Shown: one piece after another, positions 49,864 through 60,160 of the stretch
How positions within the stretch are numbered: the first letter of the stretch is position 1
How the letters are laid out: every line of letters starts with the position of its first letter
Assembly (NCBI GenBank): GCA_021173225.1
Contig: JAJOLK010000003.1
Location: forward strand, 38,436-102,435
DNA length: 64,000 nt
Source of the DNA: Phycisphaerales bacterium PN19_bin_20
GTDB taxonomy: Bacteria; Planctomycetota; Phycisphaerae; Phycisphaerales; UBA1924
Direction: 5' to 3'
The notes under the pieces: generated by a model
What the model saw: only the letters and a program-made list of their open reading frames with translations
Databases searched by the model: none
Told to the model about the DNA's origin: nothing
Translations under genes and position numbers: made by a program

Positions 49864-52800
49864 ATGCGCAAGCTCGAGAAGCTCATTCGCGGCACCACCC
49901 AGCGCGCCTCAGCCCTGACCGGCAAGGTCGCCAAGGGTCTGTCGCGGGCGATGGCGATGGTCCAGGCCGCCGGCTCATCGAGCCCCGCAGCCCCGTCGAT
50001 CACGCTGTCTGAGCAGCTTGAAGCGCGCCAGTACCTCTTCACGTTGACGGTCACCCCGGGCGACCCGACGTTTCTGGGCAACCCGCAGTTCGGTGCCGTG
50101 ACGGCGTGGTTCGCGTACGCGATCCCACAGTCGTTCTTGAACACGGCGCTGGCGGCGAACCCGCTGGCGCCGCGGATCTTTGGTGCCGCCATCACGATCC
50201 GTGGTCCGGTCGGCTCGTCGCTGGACGTCTTTGACCTGTACGGTCGGCAGATGATCCGGACGCTGGCGGTGCTGAACGACCCGACGGTGCCCGACGGCGG
50301 GGACGCGCGTCTACTGATCGACCGCAACCGCGACTTCGTGCCCGACTTCAACGACGGGATCGGTCGGATCGTCATCACCCAGGGCGACGCGACCACGCGC
50401 GTGCACATCACCGGCGGCCGGATCGTCGAGCTTACGGGCACGCCCAGCACGTCAACGCCCGAGATCGGGGCATCACCGGCCATTGGCGATGTGGGTGCCC
50501 CGCAGATGCGGCGGATTGAGCGGATCACGGGCTGGGGCGAGCGGGACGCCGGTGGGCAGCCGACCTTCTTTGCGGCGGTGCCCGCAGCCGTGACCAACAG
50601 CGCGTTTGTGTATGCCGATGAGTTTGACTTCTACAGCGAGTTCGAGGCCGCGGGCTTCGGGTTTGCGCAGAACGCGACGGGCAACGCGATCGGCCTGCCC
50701 GGCGGCCCGGGGTCGGTGATCATCGGTTCGCCCTTCACGCGTGACCCGCGCACAACGAACTTATATTACGGGCAGGGGACTCTGAACCGTCCGTCGGCGA
50801 TCCCGGGATCTCCCAACAACCTCAACTTCGCGCTTCAGCCTCCGGGCCCGGGCGTCCCGCAGTTCAACTTTTCCGGGACGCTGATCGAGGACCAGTTCTT
50901 CGTCGATGCTGCGTTCATTTTGGCCAATCCGGGCGACGCGGACCTGATCGGCCAGGGCCGCGGCTTCTTGCCTGCGCGGCCCCCGGCGGACCCGTTCCCC
51001 CCGCTGCCCGTCCCGCCCGCGACCGATCCTGTGATTCCCCCGCCGCCGGCGGTCGGCGTGGTCGACGTCCCCTCGGTGCTCAACCGCATGGGCATCAGCA
51101 CCGCGCCGGGCGTCACGGCGATCGGCTCGGTGTTGATCGACGGGATGCTGTTTGGCACCTCGACGTTCGCGGGCTCGGTCGGTGAGTTCAGCGTGGGCTA
51201 CCTGCCCGGCTCGGTGCGGATCGACGGCGACGTGGGTGACTTCTATGTCGGCGGGATCGCGGGCTTTTGGACGCGTGACGACCAGATCGGCACCGCTACG
51301 GCCGCCGATGTGCCCCGCGGCACGGGCTCGCAGATCACCGTCGGGGGCACGGCGCGTCGGATCGCCATTGCGGGCCGCTCGCAGGCGAACATCACGGTCC
51401 TGGGCGACAGCGTGAGCGGTCAGCAGCGTCTGGCCTACGGCAGCTACCAAGAGCGCGAGCGCGTGCGCTCAGTCAACCCCGACGCCACCCAGCTCAACGA
51501 GGTGTACGAGTGGAACCGTAACGCGTCGTTGTTCCTGCGCTCACCGGCCAATCGCTTCGCGCCGGTCCCGACCGCGTGGGGCAACCAAGAGTTCCGCAAC
51601 GACGACCTTTACAACGCCGAGTTTGTCAGCAGCGTGCTGCGCAGCGTGCAGGTCACCGGAACCATCGGGCGTTCGGACTTGATCAACACCGAGGACCGGC
51701 GCGATTACTACGCCTTCGCCGCCGACGCCGGCCAGACCGTCAGCCTGACGGCAACGTGGGGCCCGCAGGGCCAGAACCCCGGGCAGATGTACGTGCGCGT
51801 GCTGGACGGCGACGGCAACGTGATCGCCGCCCTCGGCTCGCGCGGGACGTTGCGCGAGAACGGCACCCCGACCAACCTTGGCGGGCGCCTGAGCTTTACC
51901 GCCCCGGGCACGGGCGTTTACTACGTCGAGCTGGCGACGGAGGAGGACGGCACCTTCAGCACCGCGCTCGCCTACTCGATGACCATCACCGGGATGGCCA
52001 GCGTCACGATGGGCCAGCTCTTCACCGGCGGCGGTGCGCAGGGAGGGTCGTTCCGGCTCGCCAACGGCAGCATGGGCCAGGTCATGCGCGGGGCCGGGAT
52101 CGTCCGCGGCGACGATCAGGGCGGGCAGAGCAACATCATCACCGCGCAGGTTGACGGGATCGACCCCAACGGCAACAACACCGGGGACTACATCGAGAGC
52201 ACGGCCGAGTCGCTGGACATCTCCGGCTCGCTGTTCGACTACACCAGCCGGGGCAACCTGGTTGGTGGGCTGCTGAACGTCCGCGGGAACGTGGGCGACA
52301 TCTCCGTTGGCGGCAGCCAGTTTGCCGAGGGCACGCTGATGGGCACCTCGTTCCTTATTGGTGGCACGCTGGGCACGCTGGAAGTCTTCGCCGGTCAGAA
52401 CTTCCAGACCAACGCGACGCTCCGTCGTCAGTCCACCGGCAACGTCGGCCAGCCCATGGCGCTGACCACCGGTGCCTCGGGCGTGCCCGGGCACATCGGG
52501 CGGATTGCCATCGGGACCGTGAGCGTGGGCGGGCGGTTCACGCTGAGCACCTCGGCGGGCTCGTTTGTGGACTCATGGACGGTCGGGACCGAGATCGCCG
52601 ACAGTGAGCCGATCGTCAACATGGGCCAGGGCTCGGACATCCGGTTCGCGAGCTTCCCGCGGTCGGTGCTAAGCCTGCCGGGACAGCCGCAGGTCGCCCA
52701 GGGCATCCCGCTGGTGTACGGGCAGACGCAGACCTTTACTGACGACTCGGGCGTGACCTTCACGGTCCTGATCAGCGGCGGCGTGCTGGCGCCCGGGCTG

Positions 52801-55800
52801 ACCAACAACGCGGCCAACAGCACGGGCGTGCTGCGCGGGATCGCCGTCGGGCAGGGCATCGCGGTCGGTCGTATCGACCTTGACCTGCAGGGCGGCGCGA
52901 GCGTGACGATCAGGACGTTGAGCGTTGGCTCTTTGGCGCTGGGCGAGATCCAGTTCTCGTCGCAGGCCGCGGGCACCACGCGCTCCAACTTCACCTTCAG
53001 CGGGCCCGGCGAGATCGACGTGCGCCTGCTGCGTCAAGTGGCGGTGCCATTAGGCGGTGGCGGTGGCGGCGGGACCAACAGCCCGATCGGGACGATTGTC
53101 AACAGCACCGTGGGCGGCGACTTTGTTGCCGTGGACGTGCTGGGCCTGACAAGCCTGACAACGCTGGGCAACCTCGGCTCGGCGCAGACCTTCTCGCTGC
53201 GGCCCGAGCGTCTGGCACCGCGCTTCACGCTCATCACCGACGAGAACAGTGGGATCGATGTGCGTAACTCGCCGCTCGAGGCGATCGGCTTCGACCCTGC
53301 GCTGATCGGCGGGACCTCGGACGAGGCGTTCATCCCGCGCGACTGGAACACAGCCGCGGCAGACAACCTCTCGCTGGAGGACCGTGGGTCGATCATGGAC
53401 ACCATCCTCAACGGGCTGGTGGTCCGCGCTGGGAACGTCACGCTGGTCAGCGCCGGCGGCTCGGTCGGCGACGTGATCCTGCAGGGCGGGGCCGGTGCCG
53501 TGCTCGCTTCGGTGATCGCCAACAGCGACAACCGCGCGACCACCGGCGTGTTCGAGGGCATCGTCGGCTCGATCTTTGCGGGCATCATTACCCGTGTTGA
53601 CCTTGGCGACGGGCTGATCGGCCCCGGCGACGGGCCCTTCGCCCGCGCGGGCGTGTTCGCCACCCAGGCCATCGATACCGTGACGGCGGGCTCTCGCGTC
53701 CGCAACGCGCGGGTCGAGGGCATCATCGCCGCGGGCATCCTGATCAACAACATCACCATCACCGGCGGGACGGTTGACCGCGCGTTCTTCCTGGTGGGCG
53801 ACCTGGGCGGCTGGTGGAACGCGCCGCGCTTTACCGACGGCTCTGACGGCGCCTTCGCCGCCGGGCTCCTCAACAACGTCACGCTCACGGGCACCAACCT
53901 CTCGCGCTCGCGCCTGTTCGCCGGGAACATTGGAGCCATCCGCGTCAACGGCGGCGACATCGACGCGACGACCATCGCCTCGCGCACCAGCATTGGCTCG
54001 ATCAGCGCCCGCAACATAATTGACTCGACCGTACCGCTCGACCCGGTCGACGGCAGCGGCCAGCCCGACGGCGCGACCACCAAGCCCTACTCGATGGAGA
54101 TCAGCGCCGGGCTCAACATCGGCAGCATCACGGTGCGCGGCGCGGGCGGGGGTGACATCAAAGACCTGAACCTCCGCGCCGGCGGCTCACTGACCGGCAG
54201 CATCAGCGCGATCAACATCGTCCGCTCACGGCTCGACTTTGTCAGCAACATCGCCACCATCACCCTGACGGGGTCGATGGTCCGCGCCGACATCACCGGC
54301 GCGAGCCTGACGCGTCTGTCGGTTACCAACAGCATCCTCGCCAGCCGCGTCTCGATCGCAGGGCCCGTTGCCAGCATCACCGCAGGCGGGCAGCTGACCG
54401 ACACGATCCTGGCCTCAACCGGCCCGGACGGGCGGATCGGGATCATCCGCGCCGCCGGCGACATCACCGGCAGCGTGACCAGCAGCGGGGCGATCAGCTC
54501 GCTGATCTCGACCCGCGGGTCGATCAACCTAGACCTGACGACCACCGACACCCGCGCGGTCATCGGCACGCTGCAGGCCGCCAGGGATATCAGCCTCCGC
54601 GCGAGCCTCGCTGGCGCCGTCACGCGGATCATCGCTGGCGGGAACATTGGGCGGCGCGACGTGGACGGCAACACGCCCGACACCCTGGTGCTCCCCGGTG
54701 ACGTCACGCTGATCCAGGCCGGCGGAACCATCTACACCGACATCGAAACCGGCGGCAACCTGGCGACGATCACCTCCGGGCGGGCACGCGGGTTCCTCGC
54801 GGGCCTCCAAGACTTCGCCTCTGACGCGGTCATCCGCACCGGCGGACGCATCAACGCCTTCAACTGGAACGGCGACTTCAACGGTTCGCTGATCTCCAGC
54901 TCCGGCGGCATCGGGACTGTCACGATCACCAACGGCTCGTTCCGGGCCGGGACCGACTCGGTCAACCGGATCGAGGCGCGTTCGGGCGACATCACCGCCG
55001 TCAACATCGTCAAGGGCCACCTGCTTGGTGACGTGATCTCCACCGACGGGAACATCGGTCGCATCAGCGTGACTGGCGACACGATCTTCGGTGACATCGG
55101 CATCAACCGCGCGCTCTCGGCTGACAGCACCACGGGCGTGCTCGCCGCCGAGCGTCGCGGCCAGTTGCCCGCTGGCACCGCCGCCGCCACCGCCGGTCGT
55201 GACGGGCCCACGATCTTCGCGGCTCGCGACATCAACAGCATCACCGCTGCTGGCGGCATCTTCGAGGCGGTGATCCAGGCTGGCGGCACCGTCGGCGTGG
55301 TGACGGCCGGACGCGGGATCGACTTTGATGCTCGCAACATCGGCGCGACGGCCCCCAGCGCGGGCTTTGGCACCGCCATCCTTGGCGGTGACGCGGTCAA
55401 CACCGTCACCAGCGCGCAGCGCGCCCGTGGCGTCTTTGTTGGCGGCGGCGTGACGGGCCTGGGCGACGACGGAGCCGTCGGCGGCCTCGCAGGCAACGCT
55501 GACGTCGTCCGCTCGGGCAACGTCGGAACGCTGACGTTCCGCGGCGGGCTTGAGAGCTCGACGATCATCGCGGGCGTCAACGCGGGCGACGCTTCGTACG
55601 CGAGCACCGGTGACAACACCGCGGCCGCGGGCGTTTCGCGCCTCACCGCCGTGGCCATCACCAACCCCATCGGTTTCGTCAGCTCGGGCAACATCGTGGT
55701 GGCCGATAGCGCCACCGGCACCGTCACGGGCATCGCCAACGGGGCCAACGGCAACACGGTCGCGACGACCGCGACGGTGGTCTCATCCTTCTCGACCATC

Positions 55801-58800
55801 GCGGCGATCCCGGGCGGGTCGACGGCCATCACCAGCGCGGGCGTGGCGATCACCGTCAACGGCCAGGCCCTGCTGGTCTCGCTGACCGGGCCGGGCACCG
55901 CGGGCTACGACGCCGCGACGCGCCGGATCGTGCTGAACAACACCACCAGCGCCTCGACACTCCGCATCCTGCCCCCCGCGGGCACCCCCGCCACGACGCT
56001 GCTGACCGTCAACGGCCTGAGCATCGTGGGCAACGATGACGCGAGCCTCGGGACGCTCGAGGCCCGCGTCAACATCGTCAATGGCGCTGGCGGCCTGCCG
56101 GTGGTCGCCATCGACGGCACCGTCGGCGCGATGAACGTCCGCAGCATCTCTGATACCGTGGTCGGCGCGGCCGTCCGCGTCGGGCAGGGCGTTACGACGC
56201 TGACTGTTGGCGTTGCCGGCGCACGCTCGACCATCGAGATCGACACACGCTCGATCGTGACGCTGCGTGCCCCCGGCGGGCTTGGCACGGTCGACGCGCT
56301 GAACCAGACGCTCATCGGTGCGATTGTCCAGGCCGGGAACATCGGGAGCGTGACCATCACCGGCGAGCTGCGCGGGTTGATCTCCAGCGACCGCGACATC
56401 GGCGCGATGATTATCTCCCAGGGCGTGGTCAACGACTCGGCGATCCGCGCCGGCGCGTTTATCACCAGCCTGCGGACCGGCCCAATCTTCGCATCGCGCA
56501 TCAGCGCCGGGCGTGATATCGGCACCGTGACCATCTCGAGCTTCGGCTCGGGTGTGAATCTCGTCCGCGGCAGCGTGATCAGCTCGACCATCGCCGTGGG
56601 TGTGGACCTCGGCCGCGACGGGCGGTTCGGCGGCAGCGCGCTGGACGCCGACAGCTTCCGGGCCGGCAAGCTCGGTGCGGTGTCGATCAGCGGCGACCTG
56701 CTGCGGTCGGACCTCGCCGCGGGCGTTTACCGCGCGGGCGACGGGCTGACGGGCTCGCCCGACGACCGTACCGCCGCAGGCACCAGCAGCATCACCTCAG
56801 TGACGGTGAACGGCGTGATCGAGGGCTCGCTGCTCTTGAGCGAGCGTTACCGCATCACCTCCGCGGGCGCCATCGGCGCTGTCCGCGCCAGCGGCCAGGC
56901 CTTCACAGGCAGCACCAACCTGCTGGTCGAAGGGCGCAACGTCAACCCGGGCCCGCTGACGGTCTCGGCCCTGACGGTCAACGAGCTGGCGGGCGTGTAC
57001 ACGATCCGCGTGACCTTCAGCCAGGCGATCAACGCCGTGGCTGACAACCAGCAGCGCTACTCGCTGCCTGCTGGCACGCTGCGCCTCTTCTCGCTGGTGG
57101 ACGGCACGTTCAACTTCACAATCAACGAGGGCCCGGGCGGGTACACCCTGAGCTACGACCCCACGACCCGCACCGCCGTGATTACCCTTTCGACCGACAT
57201 CACCGGGCGTGACCTTGACGTCGGCGGGAACGTCATTGACTCGGGCCCGGGCCAGTTCCGCATCGAGCTTGACGCCGGGACGCTCCGCGGCTCAAGCAGC
57301 TCAACGCTTCTCGACGGCGACAACAACGGGATCAGCGGCGACGCGTACGTCCGGACGATCTACGTTGGCGACGTGGGTGACCGGCTTGCCAACGGCGTCG
57401 CGATCATCGGCGACCCTCTCAACCCGATCTTGCAGGTCAACTTCTACGCCCCCACGTCGATCCCCGCTTCGGCGCTGCGACCGGAGCGGTCGTCGTTCTT
57501 CGCCGGGCTCAACAACCCGCGCTCGTTCACCTACCGCGCCTTCCTGGGCGATCACCCCAACGCCGACCTCAACGACTTCGCCAGCGGCTCGGACATCGAC
57601 CTGTACACCATCGAGCTTCAGCGCGGCGAGTTCTTCCAGCTCTCCAGCACCATCGGCACCGTCACGCTGCTGAACTTCACCGGCGACGACACAGCCGCCA
57701 ACGCAGGGCTCGTCACCAGCTTCGGCGGCTCACAGTTCGTGCTTGAGTCGGGCACCTACATCGTCATGGTCACCACGGGCGACCCCGTGCTGAGCGGCCA
57801 GCTCGCCGCCCTGACTGACCCGACCGTCGTGCTCAACCTCCCGCCCAACCCCGCAAACACCGGCGCCTATGACCTGACCATCCGCGTCTGGACCGACGGC
57901 GACACCGGCTTTGATCGCGAGGCCGTCAACACCGTTGACCTGGTCGACGGCAGCATCGTCGGGCTCTTCCAGGGCCCGGGCCTGGCCAACATCCCGCTCC
58001 CGGGCGAGTTTGCCGGTGCCGACGGCATCTTGGGCAACGGCGACGACCTGGCCAACATCGTCCGCAATGGCTACACCTTCACGCGCGGCAACGGCCTCAA
58101 CGGCACCGCCAACGGCAACGGGACCTTCGCCGCACCCTCTGATGACATCATCACCGGCGTGCCCGTCGCACCCGCCAACGGCCGCCCGACGATCGTCCGA
58201 AACGCAGGCATCGACGGGGTCTTCAGCAACGCCGCCCTGACCAGCTCAGGTGCCGCCAACGTCAACGCCGCCAGCGACGACAACGTCTTTGTCGGTGCCA
58301 ACGTCAACGCGCCGACCCCGGGCGACTTCGCAGGCCCCGACCGCACGCTGGGCACCGCCGATGACCTGGTGGTCATCCGCCGCGGGCAGTACGACTTCGT
58401 GCTCGACACCGGCGCCAACGCCCGCCTCGACGGCAACGGAACCATCACCACCCGTAGCGACGACAGGGTCGTGGGCACCAACTTCCTTTACGGCGGGTTC
58501 GTCACCCGCACCGCCGGGACCGACGGCATCTTCGCCTCATCTACCGCCGGCACCGACCGGCGCTTCGGCACCGCCGACGACGGGCCGACCGATGACGCCA
58601 TGCTCGTCAGCGCCAGCATCGGCGTGCCCGGTGCCATCGGCGCCACGCCCACGTTCAACGGCGACGCCGACGTCTTCTTCCTTAACGCCGGTGAGACCCT
58701 CACCCCCGGCACCCGCCTGCGATTGACCTTCAGCACCGGGCAGACCGGCGGCGTGGCGGCCCTTGACCGCGCATGGTCGCAGGTTGCGATCTTCGAAGTT

Positions 58801-59769
58801 CCTGACGGCACCTCGTTCCTTCAGGGCCGCTTCGTCGCGGGCATTGATCCCGCGGCCCTGCTCAACCCCAGGCCCAACACCGTGCTGGCCGAGGACCTTA
58901 ACACCCGCGTCAGCGTCAACGCCCAGGGCGACTTGGTGCTCGAGTTCACCGTCCCGCCCAGCCAGGAGGCCGCGGAAGCCGCGGGCCGTTTCGCCGTCTA
59001 CATCCAAGGCCTTTCGGCAACGCCGTACACCGTGCAGACCGAGACCCTCCGCATCGCTCCGCCCGTGCAGCAAGACACGCGTCAGGCGTTCCTCATCGAG
59101 ACCAATGGCGGGCAGGTCGATTGGCTCGACCCGATCAACCGCATCACGCTCGCGGCCTTCGTGGGCCCGACGACCGCCAACGTCGCCAACCCCGGCAATC
59201 TGACCCCGCGCGAGTACATCCTCGAAAACCTCGTCGACCGCATCAACGCCTACTTCGTCGACGCCGGGATCGTCGATGGGCTGGGCAACCCGCTCGTCAC
59301 CTTCACCCGCTTCGCTTCCGAGATCGCCGGGCTACCCAGCTCGACGATCTTCGTGACCGACACCGACGAGCCGGCGCTGCAGTTCCGCCAAGGCCGCTTC
59401 GGACAGACGCAGCGCCTTGATGCCTTCAACGCCAACCGTCGCGGCGAGGGCGTGGTCTACGCGACCCCGCTGAACGTCCAGCAGGGCGTCACGCTCGATC
59501 AGGCCGGGCTTGATCTCTACACAAACTCGCTCGCCGCCGCCGTCGCGCGGCGCGCACTTGAGCTGATGGGCCTGCGCCAGACCGGCGGTGCCGGTGGCGG
59601 CAACGTCCCGCTGACCGCCATCAACGCGCCGGCCAACCCGCCCGCCGCGCCCGATGTCTACGTCCTTGACAACACCAACCGCCCGCTGGGCCAGACGCCC
59701 AACAGCTCGTTCTTTATGGGCACGCAGAACGAGTCGGCCCTGCTCCGCCGCATCTTCGGGCTCGCCTGA
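49864..59769 (+). CDS. Giant exported repeat protein with LEPR-type motif and degenerate zincin-like end
   Basis: A 3,301-residue surface or secreted protein. LEARQYL (residues 52-58) after a basic N-terminus is the planctomycete LEPR-type motif of exported giant proteins. A PPC-like domain lies at about 605-710 (DRRDYYAFAADAGQTVSLTA, then TGVYYVELATEE) and a second near 2562-2680 (GSDIDLYTIELQRGEFFQLS). Between about 780 and 2,400 are many irregular repeats of beta-strand turns with I-T/V, Gly-Gly-x-I and N-I-T-G elements, suggesting a right-handed beta-helix. Residues 2715-2900 contain three DG/D-LG-x-DD repeats (for example DGILGNGDDL). The last 230 residues look like a metalloprotease fold whose HExxH is gone (VARRALELMG at 3227-3236). 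GAGGAA lies five bases before the ATG. No neighbour explains its role. Confidence 0.85.
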   Translation: MRKLEKLIRGTTQRASALTGKVAKGLSRAMAMVQAAGSSSPAAPSITLSEQLEARQYLFTLTVTPGDPTFLGNPQFGAVTAWFAYAIPQSFLNTALAANPLAPRIFGAAITIRGPVGSSLDVFDLYGRQMIRTLAVLNDPTVPDGGDARLLIDRNRDFVPDFNDGIGRIVITQGDATTRVHITGGRIVELTGTPSTSTPEIGASPAIGDVGAPQMRRIERITGWGERDAGGQPTFFAAVPAAVTNSAFVYADEFDFYSEFEAAGFGFAQNATGNAIGLPGGPGSVIIGSPFTRDPRTTNLYYGQGTLNRPSAIPGSPNNLNFALQPPGPGVPQFNFSGTLIEDQFFVDAAFILANPGDADLIGQGRGFLPARPPADPFPPLPVPPATDPVIPPPPAVGVVDVPSVLNRMGISTAPGVTAIGSVLIDGMLFGTSTFAGSVGEFSVGYLPGSVRIDGDVGDFYVGGIAGFWTRDDQIGTATAADVPRGTGSQITVGGTARRIAIAGRSQANITVLGDSVSGQQRLAYGSYQERERVRSVNPDATQLNEVYEWNRNASLFLRSPANRFAPVPTAWGNQEFRNDDLYNAEFVSSVLRSVQVTGTIGRSDLINTEDRRDYYAFAADAGQTVSLTATWGPQGQNPGQMYVRVLDGDGNVIAALGSRGTLRENGTPTNLGGRLSFTAPGTGVYYVELATEEDGTFSTALAYSMTITGMASVTMGQLFTGGGAQGGSFRLANGSMGQVMRGAGIVRGDDQGGQSNIITAQVDGIDPNGNNTGDYIESTAESLDISGSLFDYTSRGNLVGGLLNVRGNVGDISVGGSQFAEGTLMGTSFLIGGTLGTLEVFAGQNFQTNATLRRQSTGNVGQPMALTTGASGVPGHIGRIAIGTVSVGGRFTLSTSAGSFVDSWTVGTEIADSEPIVNMGQGSDIRFASFPRSVLSLPGQPQVAQGIPLVYGQTQTFTDDSGVTFTVLISGGVLAPGLTNNAANSTGVLRGIAVGQGIAVGRIDLDLQGGASVTIRTLSVGSLALGEIQFSSQAAGTTRSNFTFSGPGEIDVRLLRQVAVPLGGGGGGGTNSPIGTIVNSTVGGDFVAVDVLGLTSLTTLGNLGSAQTFSLRPERLAPRFTLITDENSGIDVRNSPLEAIGFDPALIGGTSDEAFIPRDWNTAAADNLSLEDRGSIMDTILNGLVVRAGNVTLVSAGGSVGDVILQGGAGAVLASVIANSDNRATTGVFEGIVGSIFAGIITRVDLGDGLIGPGDGPFARAGVFATQAIDTVTAGSRVRNARVEGIIAAGILINNITITGGTVDRAFFLVGDLGGWWNAPRFTDGSDGAFAAGLLNNVTLTGTNLSRSRLFAGNIGAIRVNGGDIDATTIASRTSIGSISARNIIDSTVPLDPVDGSGQPDGATTKPYSMEISAGLNIGSITVRGAGGGDIKDLNLRAGGSLTGSISAINIVRSRLDFVSNIATITLTGSMVRADITGASLTRLSVTNSILASRVSIAGPVASITAGGQLTDTILASTGPDGRIGIIRAAGDITGSVTSSGAISSLISTRGSINLDLTTTDTRAVIGTLQAARDISLRASLAGAVTRIIAGGNIGRRDVDGNTPDTLVLPGDVTLIQAGGTIYTDIETGGNLATITSGRARGFLAGLQDFASDAVIRTGGRINAFNWNGDFNGSLISSSGGIGTVTITNGSFRAGTDSVNRIEARSGDITAVNIVKGHLLGDVISTDGNIGRISVTGDTIFGDIGINRALSADSTTGVLAAERRGQLPAGTAAATAGRDGPTIFAARDINSITAAGGIFEAVIQAGGTVGVVTAGRGIDFDARNIGATAPSAGFGTAILGGDAVNTVTSAQRARGVFVGGGVTGLGDDGAVGGLAGNADVVRSGNVGTLTFRGGLESSTIIAGVNAGDASYASTGDNTAAAGVSRLTAVAITNPIGFVSSGNIVVADSATGTVTGIANGANGNTVATTATVVSSFSTIAAIPGGSTAITSAGVAITVNGQALLVSLTGPGTAGYDAATRRIVLNNTTSASTLRILPPAGTPATTLLTVNGLSIVGNDDASLGTLEARVNIVNGAGGLPVVAIDGTVGAMNVRSISDTVVGAAVRVGQGVTTLTVGVAGARSTIEIDTRSIVTLRAPGGLGTVDALNQTLIGAIVQAGNIGSVTITGELRGLISSDRDIGAMIISQGVVNDSAIRAGAFITSLRTGPIFASRISAGRDIGTVTISSFGSGVNLVRGSVISSTIAVGVDLGRDGRFGGSALDADSFRAGKLGAVSISGDLLRSDLAAGVYRAGDGLTGSPDDRTAAGTSSITSVTVNGVIEGSLLLSERYRITSAGAIGAVRASGQAFTGSTNLLVEGRNVNPGPLTVSALTVNELAGVYTIRVTFSQAINAVADNQQRYSLPAGTLRLFSLVDGTFNFTINEGPGGYTLSYDPTTRTAVITLSTDITGRDLDVGGNVIDSGPGQFRIELDAGTLRGSSSSTLLDGDNNGISGDAYVRTIYVGDVGDRLANGVAIIGDPLNPILQVNFYAPTSIPASALRPERSSFFAGLNNPRSFTYRAFLGDHPNADLNDFASGSDIDLYTIELQRGEFFQLSSTIGTVTLLNFTGDDTAANAGLVTSFGGSQFVLESGTYIVMVTTGDPVLSGQLAALTDPTVVLNLPPNPANTGAYDLTIRVWTDGDTGFDREAVNTVDLVDGSIVGLFQGPGLANIPLPGEFAGADGILGNGDDLANIVRNGYTFTRGNGLNGTANGNGTFAAPSDDIITGVPVAPANGRPTIVRNAGIDGVFSNAALTSSGAANVNAASDDNVFVGANVNAPTPGDFAGPDRTLGTADDLVVIRRGQYDFVLDTGANARLDGNGTITTRSDDRVVGTNFLYGGFVTRTAGTDGIFASSTAGTDRRFGTADDGPTDDAMLVSASIGVPGAIGATPTFNGDADVFFLNAGETLTPGTRLRLTFSTGQTGGVAALDRAWSQVAIFEVPDGTSFLQGRFVAGIDPAALLNPRPNTVLAEDLNTRVSVNAQGDLVLEFTVPPSQEAAEAAGRFAVYIQGLSATPYTVQTETLRIAPPVQQDTRQAFLIETNGGQVDWLDPINRITLAAFVGPTTANVANPGNLTPREYILENLVDRINAYFVDAGIVDGLGNPLVTFTRFASEIAGLPSSTIFVTDTDEPALQFRQGRFGQTQRLDAFNANRRGEGVVYATPLNVQQGVTLDQAGLDLYTNSLAAAVARRALELMGLRQTGGAGGGNVPLTAINAPANPPAAPDVYVLDNTNRPLGQTPNSSFFMGTQNESALLRRIFGLA

Positions 59770-59863
59770 TCGCAGCAGCCGCTCCGCGGCGCAGCGAGCA
59801 GCATGGACCCTTACTTCAGCCCTGGGCCCGCGCTCGGGGTTGTTTGTTTACGTCGCCGCTGAC

Positions 59864-60160
59864 TCAGCGAGCACGGCCCTTCGCCGGCGGCACCAAGTCA
59901 ACCCCGTGCCCACCCAGCGGGTGGCAACGCGACAAACGCCGCACCGTCAGCAGGGCACCGCGCAGCGCCCCGTGCGTCGCCAGCGCCTCTGCCGCATACG
60001 CCGAGCAGCTCGGATAAAACCGGCACCGCCCGCCGACAAAGGGCCCGAGCGTGACCTGATAGACGTAGACCAGGCCCATCAGCCCGCGGGCAATGAGCCC
60101 CGGGCGCGAGCCGCCACTAATGCTTCCGCCGCCGTGCTCATTGCCGCCAGCGGTCATCAC
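59864..60160 (-). CDS. yidD: Membrane protein insertion efficiency factor YidD
   Basis: A 98-residue YidD protein, which assists YidC-dependent membrane insertion. Seen: GLVYVYQVTLGPFVGGRCRFYPSCSAYAAEAL, the conserved P-x-C-R-F-x-P-S-C-S-x-Y core with its two Cys, then HGALRGALLTVRRLSRCHPLGGHGVDLVP. The start overlaps the preceding alpha/beta hydrolase gene by four bases (ATGA). rpmH, rnpA and yidC, usual neighbours, are not in the window, so this copy is away from the classic cluster. The first 20 residues are Gly-rich and not conserved. It converges with the giant gene, 94 bp apart. Confidence 0.92.
   Translation of the reverse strand: MMTAGGNEHGGGSISGGSRPGLIARGLMGLVYVYQVTLGPFVGGRCRFYPSCSAYAAEALATHGALRGALLTVRRLSRCHPLGGHGVDLVPPAKGRAR

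Noticed and set aside
49341-50597. 418-codon minus-strand open frame opposite the giant gene start
   Set aside because: No Shine-Dalgarno, and it is antisense to the LEPR-type N-terminus with a good Shine-Dalgarno.
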